From contig CAKRNG010000004.1 of the NCBI GenBank assembly GCA_934370925.1, positions 34,413-98,412 of the forward strand: a DNA stretch of 64,000 nt, in the 5' to 3' direction. Position numbers and translations under genes: made by a program. Shown here one piece after another: positions 17,840 to 25,289 of the stretch. The notes under the pieces are model-generated. The model saw nothing but the letters and a program-made list of their open reading frames with translations, was not told the DNA's origin and made no database searches. The stretch is from an uncultured Lacticaseibacillus sp. (GTDB taxonomy: Bacteria > Bacillota > Bacilli > Lactobacillales > Lactobacillaceae). Position 1 is the stretch's first letter. Every line of letters starts with the position of its first letter.

Positions 17840-18712
17840 ATGCAAATTATTAAGACGACCAAGTTAACCGACGCGCAAATTACCGCCTTTTTAGCCCTTC
17901 AGCAACAAGTGCACGCATATGATGGCACCCACAAGAAGATTTACCTGAGTAATCAATTTAACGTTAAACCAACGATGCCGGCTTTCTTCATTGCGGAAGA
18001 AGCGGATCAGATGCTGGGGCTGCTGATGATTTATGCCGATGAGGGACCAGATGAAGCGGCTGAGTTAAGTGTAATTGTGGCCCCCGAAATGCGGCGGCGG
18101 GGAATTGGTACGAAGCTCATTGTAGCGGCGAAGGCAGAATTGGCACGGTTTGGCTATCAGCAGGTCACGTACGTCACAGAACGAACCTTCCTGAATGATA
18201 ATCCCGACTTTATGGCGAATTGGCAAGTGCGTGCGGATGAAGAAACAGAATTTCAACTCGCAGCGCCCGCGGGAACGAATGTGGCGTATGTACTACCGGA
18301 CCAATATCAGTTACGTTTGCTGAAAGAAACGGATATTGCGGGATTAGTTGACGCATACGTTGAAGCTTTCGACGACACGACGCCCGACATGGCTGCGCGG
18401 TATCTGCGTTCGGCATTAACGGATTCAGCAATCGATCAGTATGTCTTGGTGAATCAGGCTGATGAAATTTTGGCAAGCACGGCGCTGGACGTGACGGCCG
18501 TTTATTACTTCTTCGGTTTGTTTGTGAAGCAGAATTTTCGGCATCAGGGTGTGGGAACGGCGCTCATTCAGGGAATTATGGGTAAGGTCTCCCGGGAGAA
18601 GCCCTTGCCGTTTCAGTTAGCGGTTGAGCGTGATAACGATGTTGCACACCACCTGTACTTGCGGGCGGGAATGACCGACGAAACGGAAATCGTTTATCTG
18701 GATCCACGTTAA
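17840..18712 (+). CDS. Tandem GNAT-domain acetyltransferase
   Basis: This 290-residue protein carries two GNAT folds, which transfer acetyl groups from acetyl-CoA to amines. The first has the acetyl-CoA loop EMRRRGIGTKLIVAAK (about residues 84-100). The second has NFRHQGVGTALIQGIM followed by HLYLRAGM. The substrate cannot be told from sequence. The start follows AGAAGG. It forms part of the accessory segment between trmD and rplS. It has no clear partner gene. Confidence 0.8.
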   Translation: MQIIKTTKLTDAQITAFLALQQQVHAYDGTHKKIYLSNQFNVKPTMPAFFIAEEADQMLGLLMIYADEGPDEAAELSVIVAPEMRRRGIGTKLIVAAKAELARFGYQQVTYVTERTFLNDNPDFMANWQVRADEETEFQLAAPAGTNVAYVLPDQYQLRLLKETDIAGLVDAYVEAFDDTTPDMAARYLRSALTDSAIDQYVLVNQADEILASTALDVTAVYYFFGLFVKQNFRHQGVGTALIQGIMGKVSREKPLPFQLAVERDNDVAHHLYLRAGMTDETEIVYLDPR

Positions 18713-18840
18713 CTAAAAAGATTGCGGATGCCTTTACACAACACGCAGATATCTTACTTTGCGGAGATTTTTTAAAATTAAAAGCTAGCATGAACGTTTT
18801 TTTACGGACATCATTATTTTTCTGAACTGAAAACGGAAAG

Positions 18841-18998
18841 CTTGATAAACCTTCACTGTATTTTTGCTTTGTCCAAAGGCGGAATCCGTAACTGCCCGTT
18901 TTGTGATGGTTTGATAAAAAATGGCAAGCATCTGGTGTGGAAAATCAGACCAGAGACCGATACCGCTTACAGGATGGATTATTATGATGAAGGTAGTA
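18841..18998 (+). pseudogene. Possible relic of a zinc-ribbon transposase N terminus
   Basis: Read in one frame, 18878-18925 gives GGIRNCPFCDGLIKNG; in another frame, 18943-18969 gives NQTRDRYRL. Together they resemble the CPxC...GKxRxRYRC N terminus of several insertion-sequence transposases, broken by a frameshift and missing the catalytic part. The match is short and by eye. The rest of the 320-bp gap around it shows nothing else recognisable. Confidence 0.3.
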
Positions 18999-19035
18999 AA
19001 AAGTAATGGTTAACTATTTTTGGAGGGTGATTAAA

Positions 19036-19512
19036 ATGAGAACGACACGTAAAGTTGGGTTCTTTCGTGCATTAGGATTATTCGTAACACGCAGCTTCGA
19101 TTTCAAGGGACGAAGCGGGCGCCGGGAGTACTGGTGGATGGCAGCCTGGGGTGGGCTTCTTTTTGTTATCTTGTTTGGCGTTATCATGGTAAAAACGCAA
19201 TGGGTGGATAGCTTGTATCAAATATTCCAGCACCCACTGAAACAAGTATTGGCTGGAAATATAGGCGTTATCGTCACGTTACTGATTGGTCTTTGGTGGT
19301 CAATTGCGGGAACGGCCCTTGTGGCAAGACGAATTCGGGATGCCGGTTATTCACCATGGTTAGCCCTCATTAGCGTGGGACTCGATATCGGTAACTTATT
19401 CAATATCCCGGATTCAATCACGTGGCTTTGGAGTCTGTTAACGCTGGTTGGGAGTATCTACCTACTGACAATTGTGGTGAAACCGTCTGTACCTGAAAAA
19501 GAGGTAGGGTAG
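19036..19512 (+). CDS. DUF805 family membrane protein
   Basis: This is a 158-residue membrane protein of unknown function. The DUF805 signature is present: FKGRSGRREYWW before the first membrane segment, and ARRIRDAGYSPWLAL after the third. I count four likely membrane helices. The frame is open from 19006, but the ATG at 19036 follows TGGAGGG at 19020-19026. It sits alone in the accessory segment upstream of a repeat cluster. Confidence 0.8.
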   Translation: MRTTRKVGFFRALGLFVTRSFDFKGRSGRREYWWMAAWGGLLFVILFGVIMVKTQWVDSLYQIFQHPLKQVLAGNIGVIVTLLIGLWWSIAGTALVARRIRDAGYSPWLALISVGLDIGNLFNIPDSITWLWSLLTLVGSIYLLTIVVKPSVPEKEVG

Positions 19513-19631
19513 TTGAAGGCGTGGGTGATTGTGAATTGGTAGTGGTTTTGATGTGTGGAAATGGCAAAGGTGGATGCACCATAAACCAGTAACATTTTCA
19601 GGATGTGTCAGTTATCTGTTAGGGGAATGAA

Positions 19632-20011
19632 GGCTGTTGCGGGGGAAAGTTCGGCGGAGGTTTTTGTGTCGCGCCAGTGGTGAAAGTTTCTTGGCGGGTG
19701 CGCCATAAGTCCAAAGCACACGAACGTTACATTCAGTCGCGCGCCAAAAGACTGCCCCCTAACATACAAGGCAGGCCCGGTAGAAATCCTAAGTTCGGGA
19801 TTTCCACCGGGCCTGCCTTGTATACCGGGGCCAAACCGTCTTTTGGCGCAGCCTCTAGAAACGGGTCGTCTTTGAGACTGGCAGGTGGGTTTCCTGACAG
19901 GCTCAAAGCGAGGTGGAATAATTCAGTCCTGAACTTGGACTGAATTATGGAACCGTGCCCCACTACTGGCGTGACACAAAAACCGGAGCCGAACTTCCCC
20001 CCGCAACAGCC
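19632..20011 (+). repeat. Family B element, copy B1, with family A inside
   Basis: The left arm 19632-19680 and right arm 19960-20011 are near-perfect inverted copies (GGCTGTTGCGGGGG at one end, its reverse complement at the other). Between them lie A2 (19696-19855), a stem around CTTTGAG/CTCAAAG (19871-19908), and a perfect 12-pair hairpin (19918-19929 with 19937-19948) with the loop TGAACTT. The right arm has relatives at 33026-33088 and 45669-45737. It ends 27 bases before the rplS -35. Confidence 0.75.
19696..19855 (-). repeat. Family A element, copy A2
   Basis: A complete 160-bp copy, nearly identical to A1 but in the opposite direction. The inner arms are 19765-19789 and 19798-19822. 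The single non-Watson-Crick pair is A.C on the plus strand and G.U on the minus strand. It lies within the arms of B1. Confidence 0.9.
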
Positions 20012-20038
20012 GTGCACCCACCCATCAAGCAAAACACC

Positions 20039-20067
20039 TTTACATTCCTGTCGTCATTCGCTATAAT
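20039..20067 (+). promoter_or_regulatory. rplS promoter
   Basis: TTTACA (20039-20044) and TATAAT (20062-20067) with a 17-base spacer. The transcript would carry an 80-base leader, which may hold the L19 leader motif known from Firmicutes; I could not confirm its structure. Confidence 0.8.
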
Positions 20068-20151
20068 ACTTGATTGTGGATTCCCACAAAAAAATCCGGT
20101 GTTCCGCTGGCTCTTGGAGAGTGGATGAAGATCGACAAAGGAGAACTACTC

Positions 20152-20499
20152 ATGAACCAACTTATCAATGATATTACCAAGTCCCAGTTGCGCGATGACA
20201 TTCCAGAATTCCGCGCTGGTGATACCGTCCGTGTTCACGCCAAGATCGTTGAAGGCGAACGCGAACGTGTTCAGATTTTCGAAGGTGTTGTTATCAAGCG
20301 TCGCGGTACTGGCGTTTCTGCTACGTACACCGTTCGTAAGATTAGCTCAGGTGTCGGTGTTGAACGTACCTTCCCAGTTAACACACCACGTGTTGAAAAG
20401 ATCGAAGTTACGCGTTACGGTTCCGTACGCCGTGCTAAGCTCTACTACCTGCGTGCACTTCGCGGTAAGGCTGCACGTATCAAGGAAAAGCGTCGTTAA
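20152..20499 (+). CDS. rplS: 50S ribosomal protein L19
   Basis: L19 lies at the interface of the two ribosomal subunits. The frame is open from 20074, but the ATG at 20152 follows AAAGGAG at 20138-20144 and gives the usual 115 residues. Family blocks are [34 protein letters not shown] and [17 protein letters not shown]. It has its own promoter here because the trmD operon has been separated from it. Confidence 0.97.
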   Translation: MNQLINDITKSQLRDDIPEFRAGDTVRVHAKIVEGERERVQIFEGVVIKRRGTGVSATYTVRKISSGVGVERTFPVNTPRVEKIEVTRYGSVRRAKLYYLRALRGKAARIKEKRR

Positions 20500-20512
20500 G
20501 ATGTTTTTACAA

Positions 20513-20541
20513 AATGGCGGCCAAGTTGGTCGTCATTTTTG
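20513..20541 (+). terminator. rplS terminator
   Basis: AATGGCGGCC pairs with GGTCGTCATT (with G.U pairs), followed by a T run, 14 bases after rplS. Confidence 0.8.
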
Positions 20542-20597
20542 TTAGGTTCAGCCGGCTATTCTGCAATTTACGGATAGCCGACTAGGGGAGGCCAAAA

Positions 20598-20843
20598 ATG
20601 GCATCACAACCACAAGAACGAATTGATCGTATTAATGAACTTGCCCGCAAGAAGAAGACTGAGGGGCTAACCGAGGCAGAATTGGCAGAACAAGCTGAAT
20701 TGCGCAAGGCATATTTAGCTGATTTCCGTGCTGGATTCCGTCAGCAGGTCGAGACAACCCAGTTCTTCGATAAGAAGGGGAAAGAAATCACGCCGGATAA
20801 GCTGATTAACTTGCAAAAAGAGCGCGGCTGGCGTGAAAAATAG
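20598..20843 (+). CDS. DUF896 family protein (YnzC-like)
   Basis: This is an 81-residue soluble protein of the DUF896/UPF0291 family. The family is common in Firmicutes; it is linked to LexA-regulated genes in Bacillus but has no known activity. The sequence shows RINELARKKKTEGLTEAELAEQAELRKAYLADFR, the typical two-helix start. The ATG follows AGGGGAGG. A small hairpin (CGGCTAT with ATAGCCG, 20554-20581) lies just upstream of the ribosome site. Confidence 0.88.
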   Translation: MASQPQERIDRINELARKKKTEGLTEAELAEQAELRKAYLADFRAGFRQQVETTQFFDKKGKEITPDKLINLQKERGWREK

Positions 20844-20856
20844 CGTCATTAGGTCT

Positions 20857-20884
20857 TTGCAAACGCCGTCATCTCAGGCATAAT
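20857..20884 (+). promoter_or_regulatory. Candidate promoter for the YneF-like gene
   Basis: TTGCAA (20857-20862) and CATAAT (20879-20884) are 16 bases apart, 29 bases before the next start codon. Confidence 0.5.
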
Positions 20885-20912
20885 AGGGATGGAATCATAA
20901 GGAGGATTTATC

Positions 20913-21131
20913 ATGGGATTGTTTTTTCTAGGATTATTAATTGGTGCCCTCGCCGGTCTTGCCGGTGGGTTCTTCGGCGCCCGTGCATACATGAAGAAGT
21001 ATTTTGAGGATAACCCTCCTGTTAACGAGGACATGCTGCGTACAATGATGATGCAGATGGGACAGAAGCCTTCACAAAAGAAGCTGAACCAGATGATGTC
21101 CCAGATGAAGAATAACCAGAAGAAGAAGTAG
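20913..21131 (+). CDS. YneF family membrane protein (UPF0154)
   Basis: This 72-residue protein has one N-terminal membrane helix ([20 protein letters not shown]), then the family pattern [36 protein letters not shown]0154 proteins are conserved in Firmicutes, with no known function. The ATG follows AAGGAGG. It is a single-gene unit bounded by a strong terminator. Confidence 0.9.
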   Translation: MGLFFLGLLIGALAGLAGGFFGARAYMKKYFEDNPPVNEDMLRTMMMQMGQKPSQKKLNQMMSQMKNNQKKK

Positions 21132-21183
21132 GCACTGCACAAAAGCTCCGTGCACAGTGCGACGTTTCCCTGATTATTCGGAG

Positions 21184-21222
21184 AACCCGTTAACGCCTCA
21201 AGGGGTGTTAACGGGTTTTTTG
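21184..21222 (+). terminator. Intrinsic terminator after the YneF-like gene
   Basis: AACCCGTTAAC pairs perfectly with GTTAACGGGTT and is followed by a run of T. Confidence 0.93.
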
Positions 21223-21360
21223 TGCCCTCAAAGTGACACGCGGACAGATTCTTGAATTGTCCGCGGATGAATTCATCCGGTTTACTTGCAGTGTTCCTTA
21301 CAAACCACTAAGATTGTCTGGTGATTCTATACATATCGGCGAAGAAGAAAGGAAAAAATA

Positions 21361-23118
21361 ATGGGAATATTTAAAAAATTAGGCTGGTATTTCCGTCAAG
21401 AACGACGGCGATATGCAGTCGGGGTGCTCGCCCTCTTCTTGGTGGCGCTCGTTAACCTGATTCCGCCTAAAATCATCGGGATGATGGTGGACGCCATGAA
21501 TCAGCGCAACGTAACGGCGCACAAACTGATTATTTGGTTGGCATTATTGCTATTTTCTGGTGTTGCCCAGTATTTGTTCCGGTTTGCGTGGCGCGTGGCG
21601 ATTTGGGGTGGTGCGGCACTGCTTGAACGGACATTGCGGACGCAGCTGTTCTGGCACTTCATGAAGATGGACGCCACGTTCTACCAGAAGCACCGAACGG
21701 GGGACTTGATGGCGCACGCCACTAACGACTTGAATGCCATCCAGAACGTGGCGGGATCTGGGGTCCTGACCATGTTTGACTCTATCATTACCGGGGGCAC
21801 AACGCTCATCGCGATGGTGATGCTCATTGACTGGCGATTGACGATTGTGGCCATTTTGCCCATGCCACTGTTAGCCATCATGGCGCAGAAGTTAGGGCGA
21901 CGGCTGCATGATTCTTTCACCGAGTCACAGGCCGCCTTTTCCCGGTTGAACGACAAAACGCAAGAATCTGTTTCTGGCGTGAAGGTCATTAAGACGTTCG
22001 GTCAGGAAAAAGAAGACGCGCAGGATTTCGATAACATCGTTGACCGGGTCATTAAGATTAACCGGCGCGTGAACTTCACGGATTCACTGTTTGATCCCGT
22101 CACGAGTCTCATTATGGGGCTTACCTACGTCATCACCATTATTTATGGTGGGTACTTGGTGCTTCAGAGCCAGATTACGATTGGGCAGTTAGTTTCCTTT
22201 GTGGCGTACGTTGCGGCGCTTGTTTGGCCGATGTTCGCAATTGGACGGCTTTTCAACATCTTGGAACGCGGATATGCGTCCTATGATCGTGTCGAGAAGC
22301 TGCTGGCGGAGAAGAGCACGATTATTGAAGCACCCAAAGCCATCACGACCCCTGCCCACGGGGATATTCGTTACGCCGTCAACCAGTTCTGCTATCCAGA
22401 TGATGATACGAACGCCTTAGTGGACGTGCACTTTACCCTGCAGGCTGGGAAGACGCTCGGGATTGTTGGTCGTGTGGGGGCGGGGAAGAGTACCATCTTC
22501 AAGCTCCTATTGCGTGAATTCGACAATTATAATGGCACCATTGAATTTGGTGGGCACGACATCAAGTCTTACTCGTTGGATGCCCTACTGGATTCAATTG
22601 GGTACGTGCCACAAGATAACTTCTTGTTCTCGACGACCGTGGCGAACAATATTCGGTTCTCGTCTTACAATAAGGAAGTCGGTGATATTGAACACGCGGC
22701 GCAAGATGCTGCGGTGCATGAGGATATCCTGAAGTTCAGCGAAGGGTACCAAACCCTCGTTGGGGAACGCGGTGTAAGTCTGTCTGGGGGCCAAAAGCAA
22801 CGGTTGGCGATTGCCCGCGCAGTAATTAACGGTCCTGAATTGCTAATTTTGGATGACGCGCTCTCCGCGGTGGATGCCAAGACGGAAGAGGAAATCCTCA
22901 TGAATATGCGGCATGATCGGGCCGATAAGACCACGATTATCGCGGCACACCGCTTGAGTTCCGTGATGCATGCGGATGAAATTATCGTGCTGGAAGGCGG
23001 TCGTGTGATTGAACGCGGCACGCACGACCAGTTGCTGGCCAATAAGGGCTGGTACGATCAAATGTGGGAATTGCAGCAGCTAGAAGATAAGATTGGGGGT
23101 GAAACGGATGGCGAATGA
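21361..23118 (+). CDS. ABC exporter half-transporter, degenerate-site subunit (YheI/LmrC-like)
   Basis: This 585-residue half transporter has an N-terminal six-helix membrane domain and a C-terminal ATPase. The ATPase has Walker A GRVGAGKST, signature LSGGQKQR and H-loop AAHRLSS. Walker B reads LLILDDALSAVD, with Asp where active ATPases have the catalytic Glu. This is the hallmark of the non-hydrolysing subunit of heterodimeric exporters such as LmrCD, BmrCD and TM287/288. It overlaps the next gene by 11 bases. It probably exports drugs or lipids; the substrate is unknown. Confidence 0.92.
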   Translation: MGIFKKLGWYFRQERRRYAVGVLALFLVALVNLIPPKIIGMMVDAMNQRNVTAHKLIIWLALLLFSGVAQYLFRFAWRVAIWGGAALLERTLRTQLFWHFMKMDATFYQKHRTGDLMAHATNDLNAIQNVAGSGVLTMFDSIITGGTTLIAMVMLIDWRLTIVAILPMPLLAIMAQKLGRRLHDSFTESQAAFSRLNDKTQESVSGVKVIKTFGQEKEDAQDFDNIVDRVIKINRRVNFTDSLFDPVTSLIMGLTYVITIIYGGYLVLQSQITIGQLVSFVAYVAALVWPMFAIGRLFNILERGYASYDRVEKLLAEKSTIIEAPKAITTPAHGDIRYAVNQFCYPDDDTNALVDVHFTLQAGKTLGIVGRVGAGKSTIFKLLLREFDNYNGTIEFGGHDIKSYSLDALLDSIGYVPQDNFLFSTTVANNIRFSSYNKEVGDIEHAAQDAAVHEDILKFSEGYQTLVGERGVSLSGGQKQRLAIARAVINGPELLILDDALSAVDAKTEEEILMNMRHDRADKTTIIAAHRLSSVMHADEIIVLEGGRVIERGTHDQLLANKGWYDQMWELQQLEDKIGGETDGE

Positions 23119-24901
23119 GACTAAGTCAGCGTGGGCGCAGAGCATCTCGCTGAAGGAACAATTACGCATCATGGGGCGCCTCATGACGTACGCAAAACCA
23201 TATAAGAAGCAATTCTTAGGGGCGATTGTGGGTGCTGCGGCGCTTGCCGGGATGAATATTTTCCTGCCGTTTGTTCTGCAAGAGTACATGGATAAATACC
23301 TGGCAGATAAGAGTGCCACCGTGACCATTATTTTAGGCGTTGGGGCACTGTACGCATTTGGGACAATCCTGAAGGCTCTCTCCCAGTTTGTCCAATCTTT
23401 TGCCTTTCAAATGGGGGCGGAACGGGGTCTTGAAGACGCACGGCGCGCCTTGTTTGGGAAACTTGAGCGACTCGGGATGCGTTACTTTGACCAAACGCCC
23501 GCGGGTTCCATTGTATCTCGGGTAACGAACGACACGGGTGCACTGGCCGATTTCTGGAATGTTTGGTTGACCATTATTGTGGGTATGTTCTCCATTGTGA
23601 GCTCATTTGTGGTAATGCTTAATTATTCCGCGAAGGTGGCGCTCATGGTGCTGGCATTCTTGCCCCTCCTCATTATCGCGGTTTGGTACTACAACCACTA
23701 CTCCAGCAAGGTTTACCGACACATGCGGGAGAAGCTGTCTGAACTGAACACGAAGCTGAATGAATCGATTGAAGGAATTGCCATTATTCAGCAGTTCCGT
23801 CAAGAAAAACGAATTAGTGACGAGTTCGAGGCGACGAACCAGGAGTATCTCCGTAGCCGCAAAGCGATGATTCGCACGAACTCACTCTTGCTGGGGTCAA
23901 TGATTAACCTGCTTTACAGTTTGGCGTTAGTCGCCGTGCTCGCTGCGTTTGGCCTGATGAGCATGCACAGTTTCGTTGAAGCCGGGATGGTATACGCATT
24001 TACCACGTATGTCTCCAACTTCTTCAACCCAATGACCAACATGATGGATAACCTGACGTTCCTCCAAGATGGGGTCGTTGCGGGGAGCCGGATGTTCCGC
24101 ATTCTGGATAATGAGGAGTACGCGCCAAAGCAAAACGCGGGTGCAAGTGAGACGATCACGAACGGTAAAATCGAATTCAAACACGTCAGCTTCGCGTATG
24201 ACGGCGTGCACCGGATTCTGAATGACATTAGCTTCGTCGCGAATCCGGGTGAAACCGTGGCGCTGGTTGGGCATACCGGTTCAGGGAAAAGCTCGATTAT
24301 CAACGTGATGATGCGCTTCTATGAGTTCGGCGAGGGGCAGATTCTGATTGACGATAAGGACATTCGGGATTACCCAATGGCGGAGTTACGGCAGAAGCTG
24401 GGACTCGTTCTCCAAGATTCCTTCATGTTTTACGGGGATGTTAGCAGTAATATTCGCCTGTTCAACGAGGACATCACGGATAAGCAGGTCCAGGATGCCG
24501 CGAAGTTCGTGCAGGCCGACCGGTTTATTGAAAAGTTGCCAGATAAGTATCACGCGAAGGTCATTGAGGGGGGCGCACAGTTCAGTTCCGGTGAACGGCA
24601 ACTGATTTCGTTTGCGCGAACCATTGTGACGGATCCCAAGGTGCTTGTGCTGGATGAAGCAACAGCTAATATCGATACGGAAACCGAAACGATGATTCAA
24701 GAAGGCCTGAAGCGGATGCGTGAGGGCCGAACAACGATTGCAATTGCGCACCGTTTATCAACGATTCGCGACGCCAACCTGATTCTCGTGTTAGACGCGG
24801 GGAAGATTATCGAACGCGGGACGCATGATGAACTCATCGCAAAGCGCGGGCGGTATTACGATATGTACGAACTACAGACTGGTGTTTCGACGCTCAGTTA
24901 A
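23108..24901 (+). CDS. ABC exporter half-transporter, catalytic subunit (YheH/LmrD-like)
   Basis: This is the partner of the preceding gene. The ATG at 23108 was chosen because GGGGGTG at 23095-23101 precedes it, giving 597 residues. Walker A is GHTGSGKSS, Walker B VLVLDEATANID keeps the catalytic Glu, and the H-loop is IAHRLST. The signature is FSSGERQLISF instead of LSGGQ. The two subunits thus complement each other: one site is complete, the other is degenerate on both sides. The substrate is unknown. Repeat A3 begins six bases after the stop. Confidence 0.92.
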   Translation: MANETKSAWAQSISLKEQLRIMGRLMTYAKPYKKQFLGAIVGAAALAGMNIFLPFVLQEYMDKYLADKSATVTIILGVGALYAFGTILKALSQFVQSFAFQMGAERGLEDARRALFGKLERLGMRYFDQTPAGSIVSRVTNDTGALADFWNVWLTIIVGMFSIVSSFVVMLNYSAKVALMVLAFLPLLIIAVWYYNHYSSKVYRHMREKLSELNTKLNESIEGIAIIQQFRQEKRISDEFEATNQEYLRSRKAMIRTNSLLLGSMINLLYSLALVAVLAAFGLMSMHSFVEAGMVYAFTTYVSNFFNPMTNMMDNLTFLQDGVVAGSRMFRILDNEEYAPKQNAGASETITNGKIEFKHVSFAYDGVHRILNDISFVANPGETVALVGHTGSGKSSIINVMMRFYEFGEGQILIDDKDIRDYPMAELRQKLGLVLQDSFMFYGDVSSNIRLFNEDITDKQVQDAAKFVQADRFIEKLPDKYHAKVIEGGAQFSSGERQLISFARTIVTDPKVLVLDEATANIDTETETMIQEGLKRMREGRTTIAIAHRLSTIRDANLILVLDAGKIIERGTHDELIAKRGRYYDMYELQTGVSTLS

Positions 24902-24906
24902 CAGTC

Positions 24907-25037
24907 GAGGCTGCACCAGAAGACGGTTTGGCCCCGGTATACAAGGCGGTCCCGGTGGAAATCCTGAACTTAGGATTTCTGCCGGGACCGCCTTGTATGT
25001 TAGGGGGCAGTCTTCTGGTTAACGTTCGGGTACTTTT
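24907..25037 (+). repeat. Family A element, copy A3 (shortened tail)
   Basis: It starts GAGGCTGCACCAGAAGAC six bases after the exporter stop codon. The inner arms 24940-24964 and 24973-24997 form 25 pairs with two G.U pairs on the plus strand. Several stem pairs differ from A1 with both sides changed. The tail lacks the CGCGCGACTGGATG segment and runs straight into TAACGTTCGGGTAC. Confidence 0.88.
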
Positions 25038-25114
25038 TGTGTGGGGCCAATGTCACTCGCTTTGCTCGTGGCATTTTGGTTTCTCTTGCGTATTGGTTAC
25101 TTCAATGAAACGCA

Positions 25115-25158
25115 GGTCCTCGGCGGCTTGCGCGCCGAGGACCGTGGGCTATTTTAAT
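25115..25158 (+). repeat. Hairpin C, copy 2
   Basis: GGTCCTCGGCG (25115-25125) pairs perfectly with CGCCGAGGACC (25133-25143), with ATTTTAAT eight bases further on. It resembles the hairpin at 13306-13337, which also follows a plus-oriented family A copy. The rest of the 390-bp gap after the exporter shows no gene. Confidence 0.5.
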
Positions 25159-25289
25159 CGTATGATTGATTTCTTTTTTCGGTGAACGAATTTTTTGGTT
25201 AGAAATAAATCAGTCCTTAGCCGTATGCGGGTGGGGTGCGAAACGTTAAAATTGAGTTAGGTAAGGGAACTTTTTAATTGGAGGAATTA

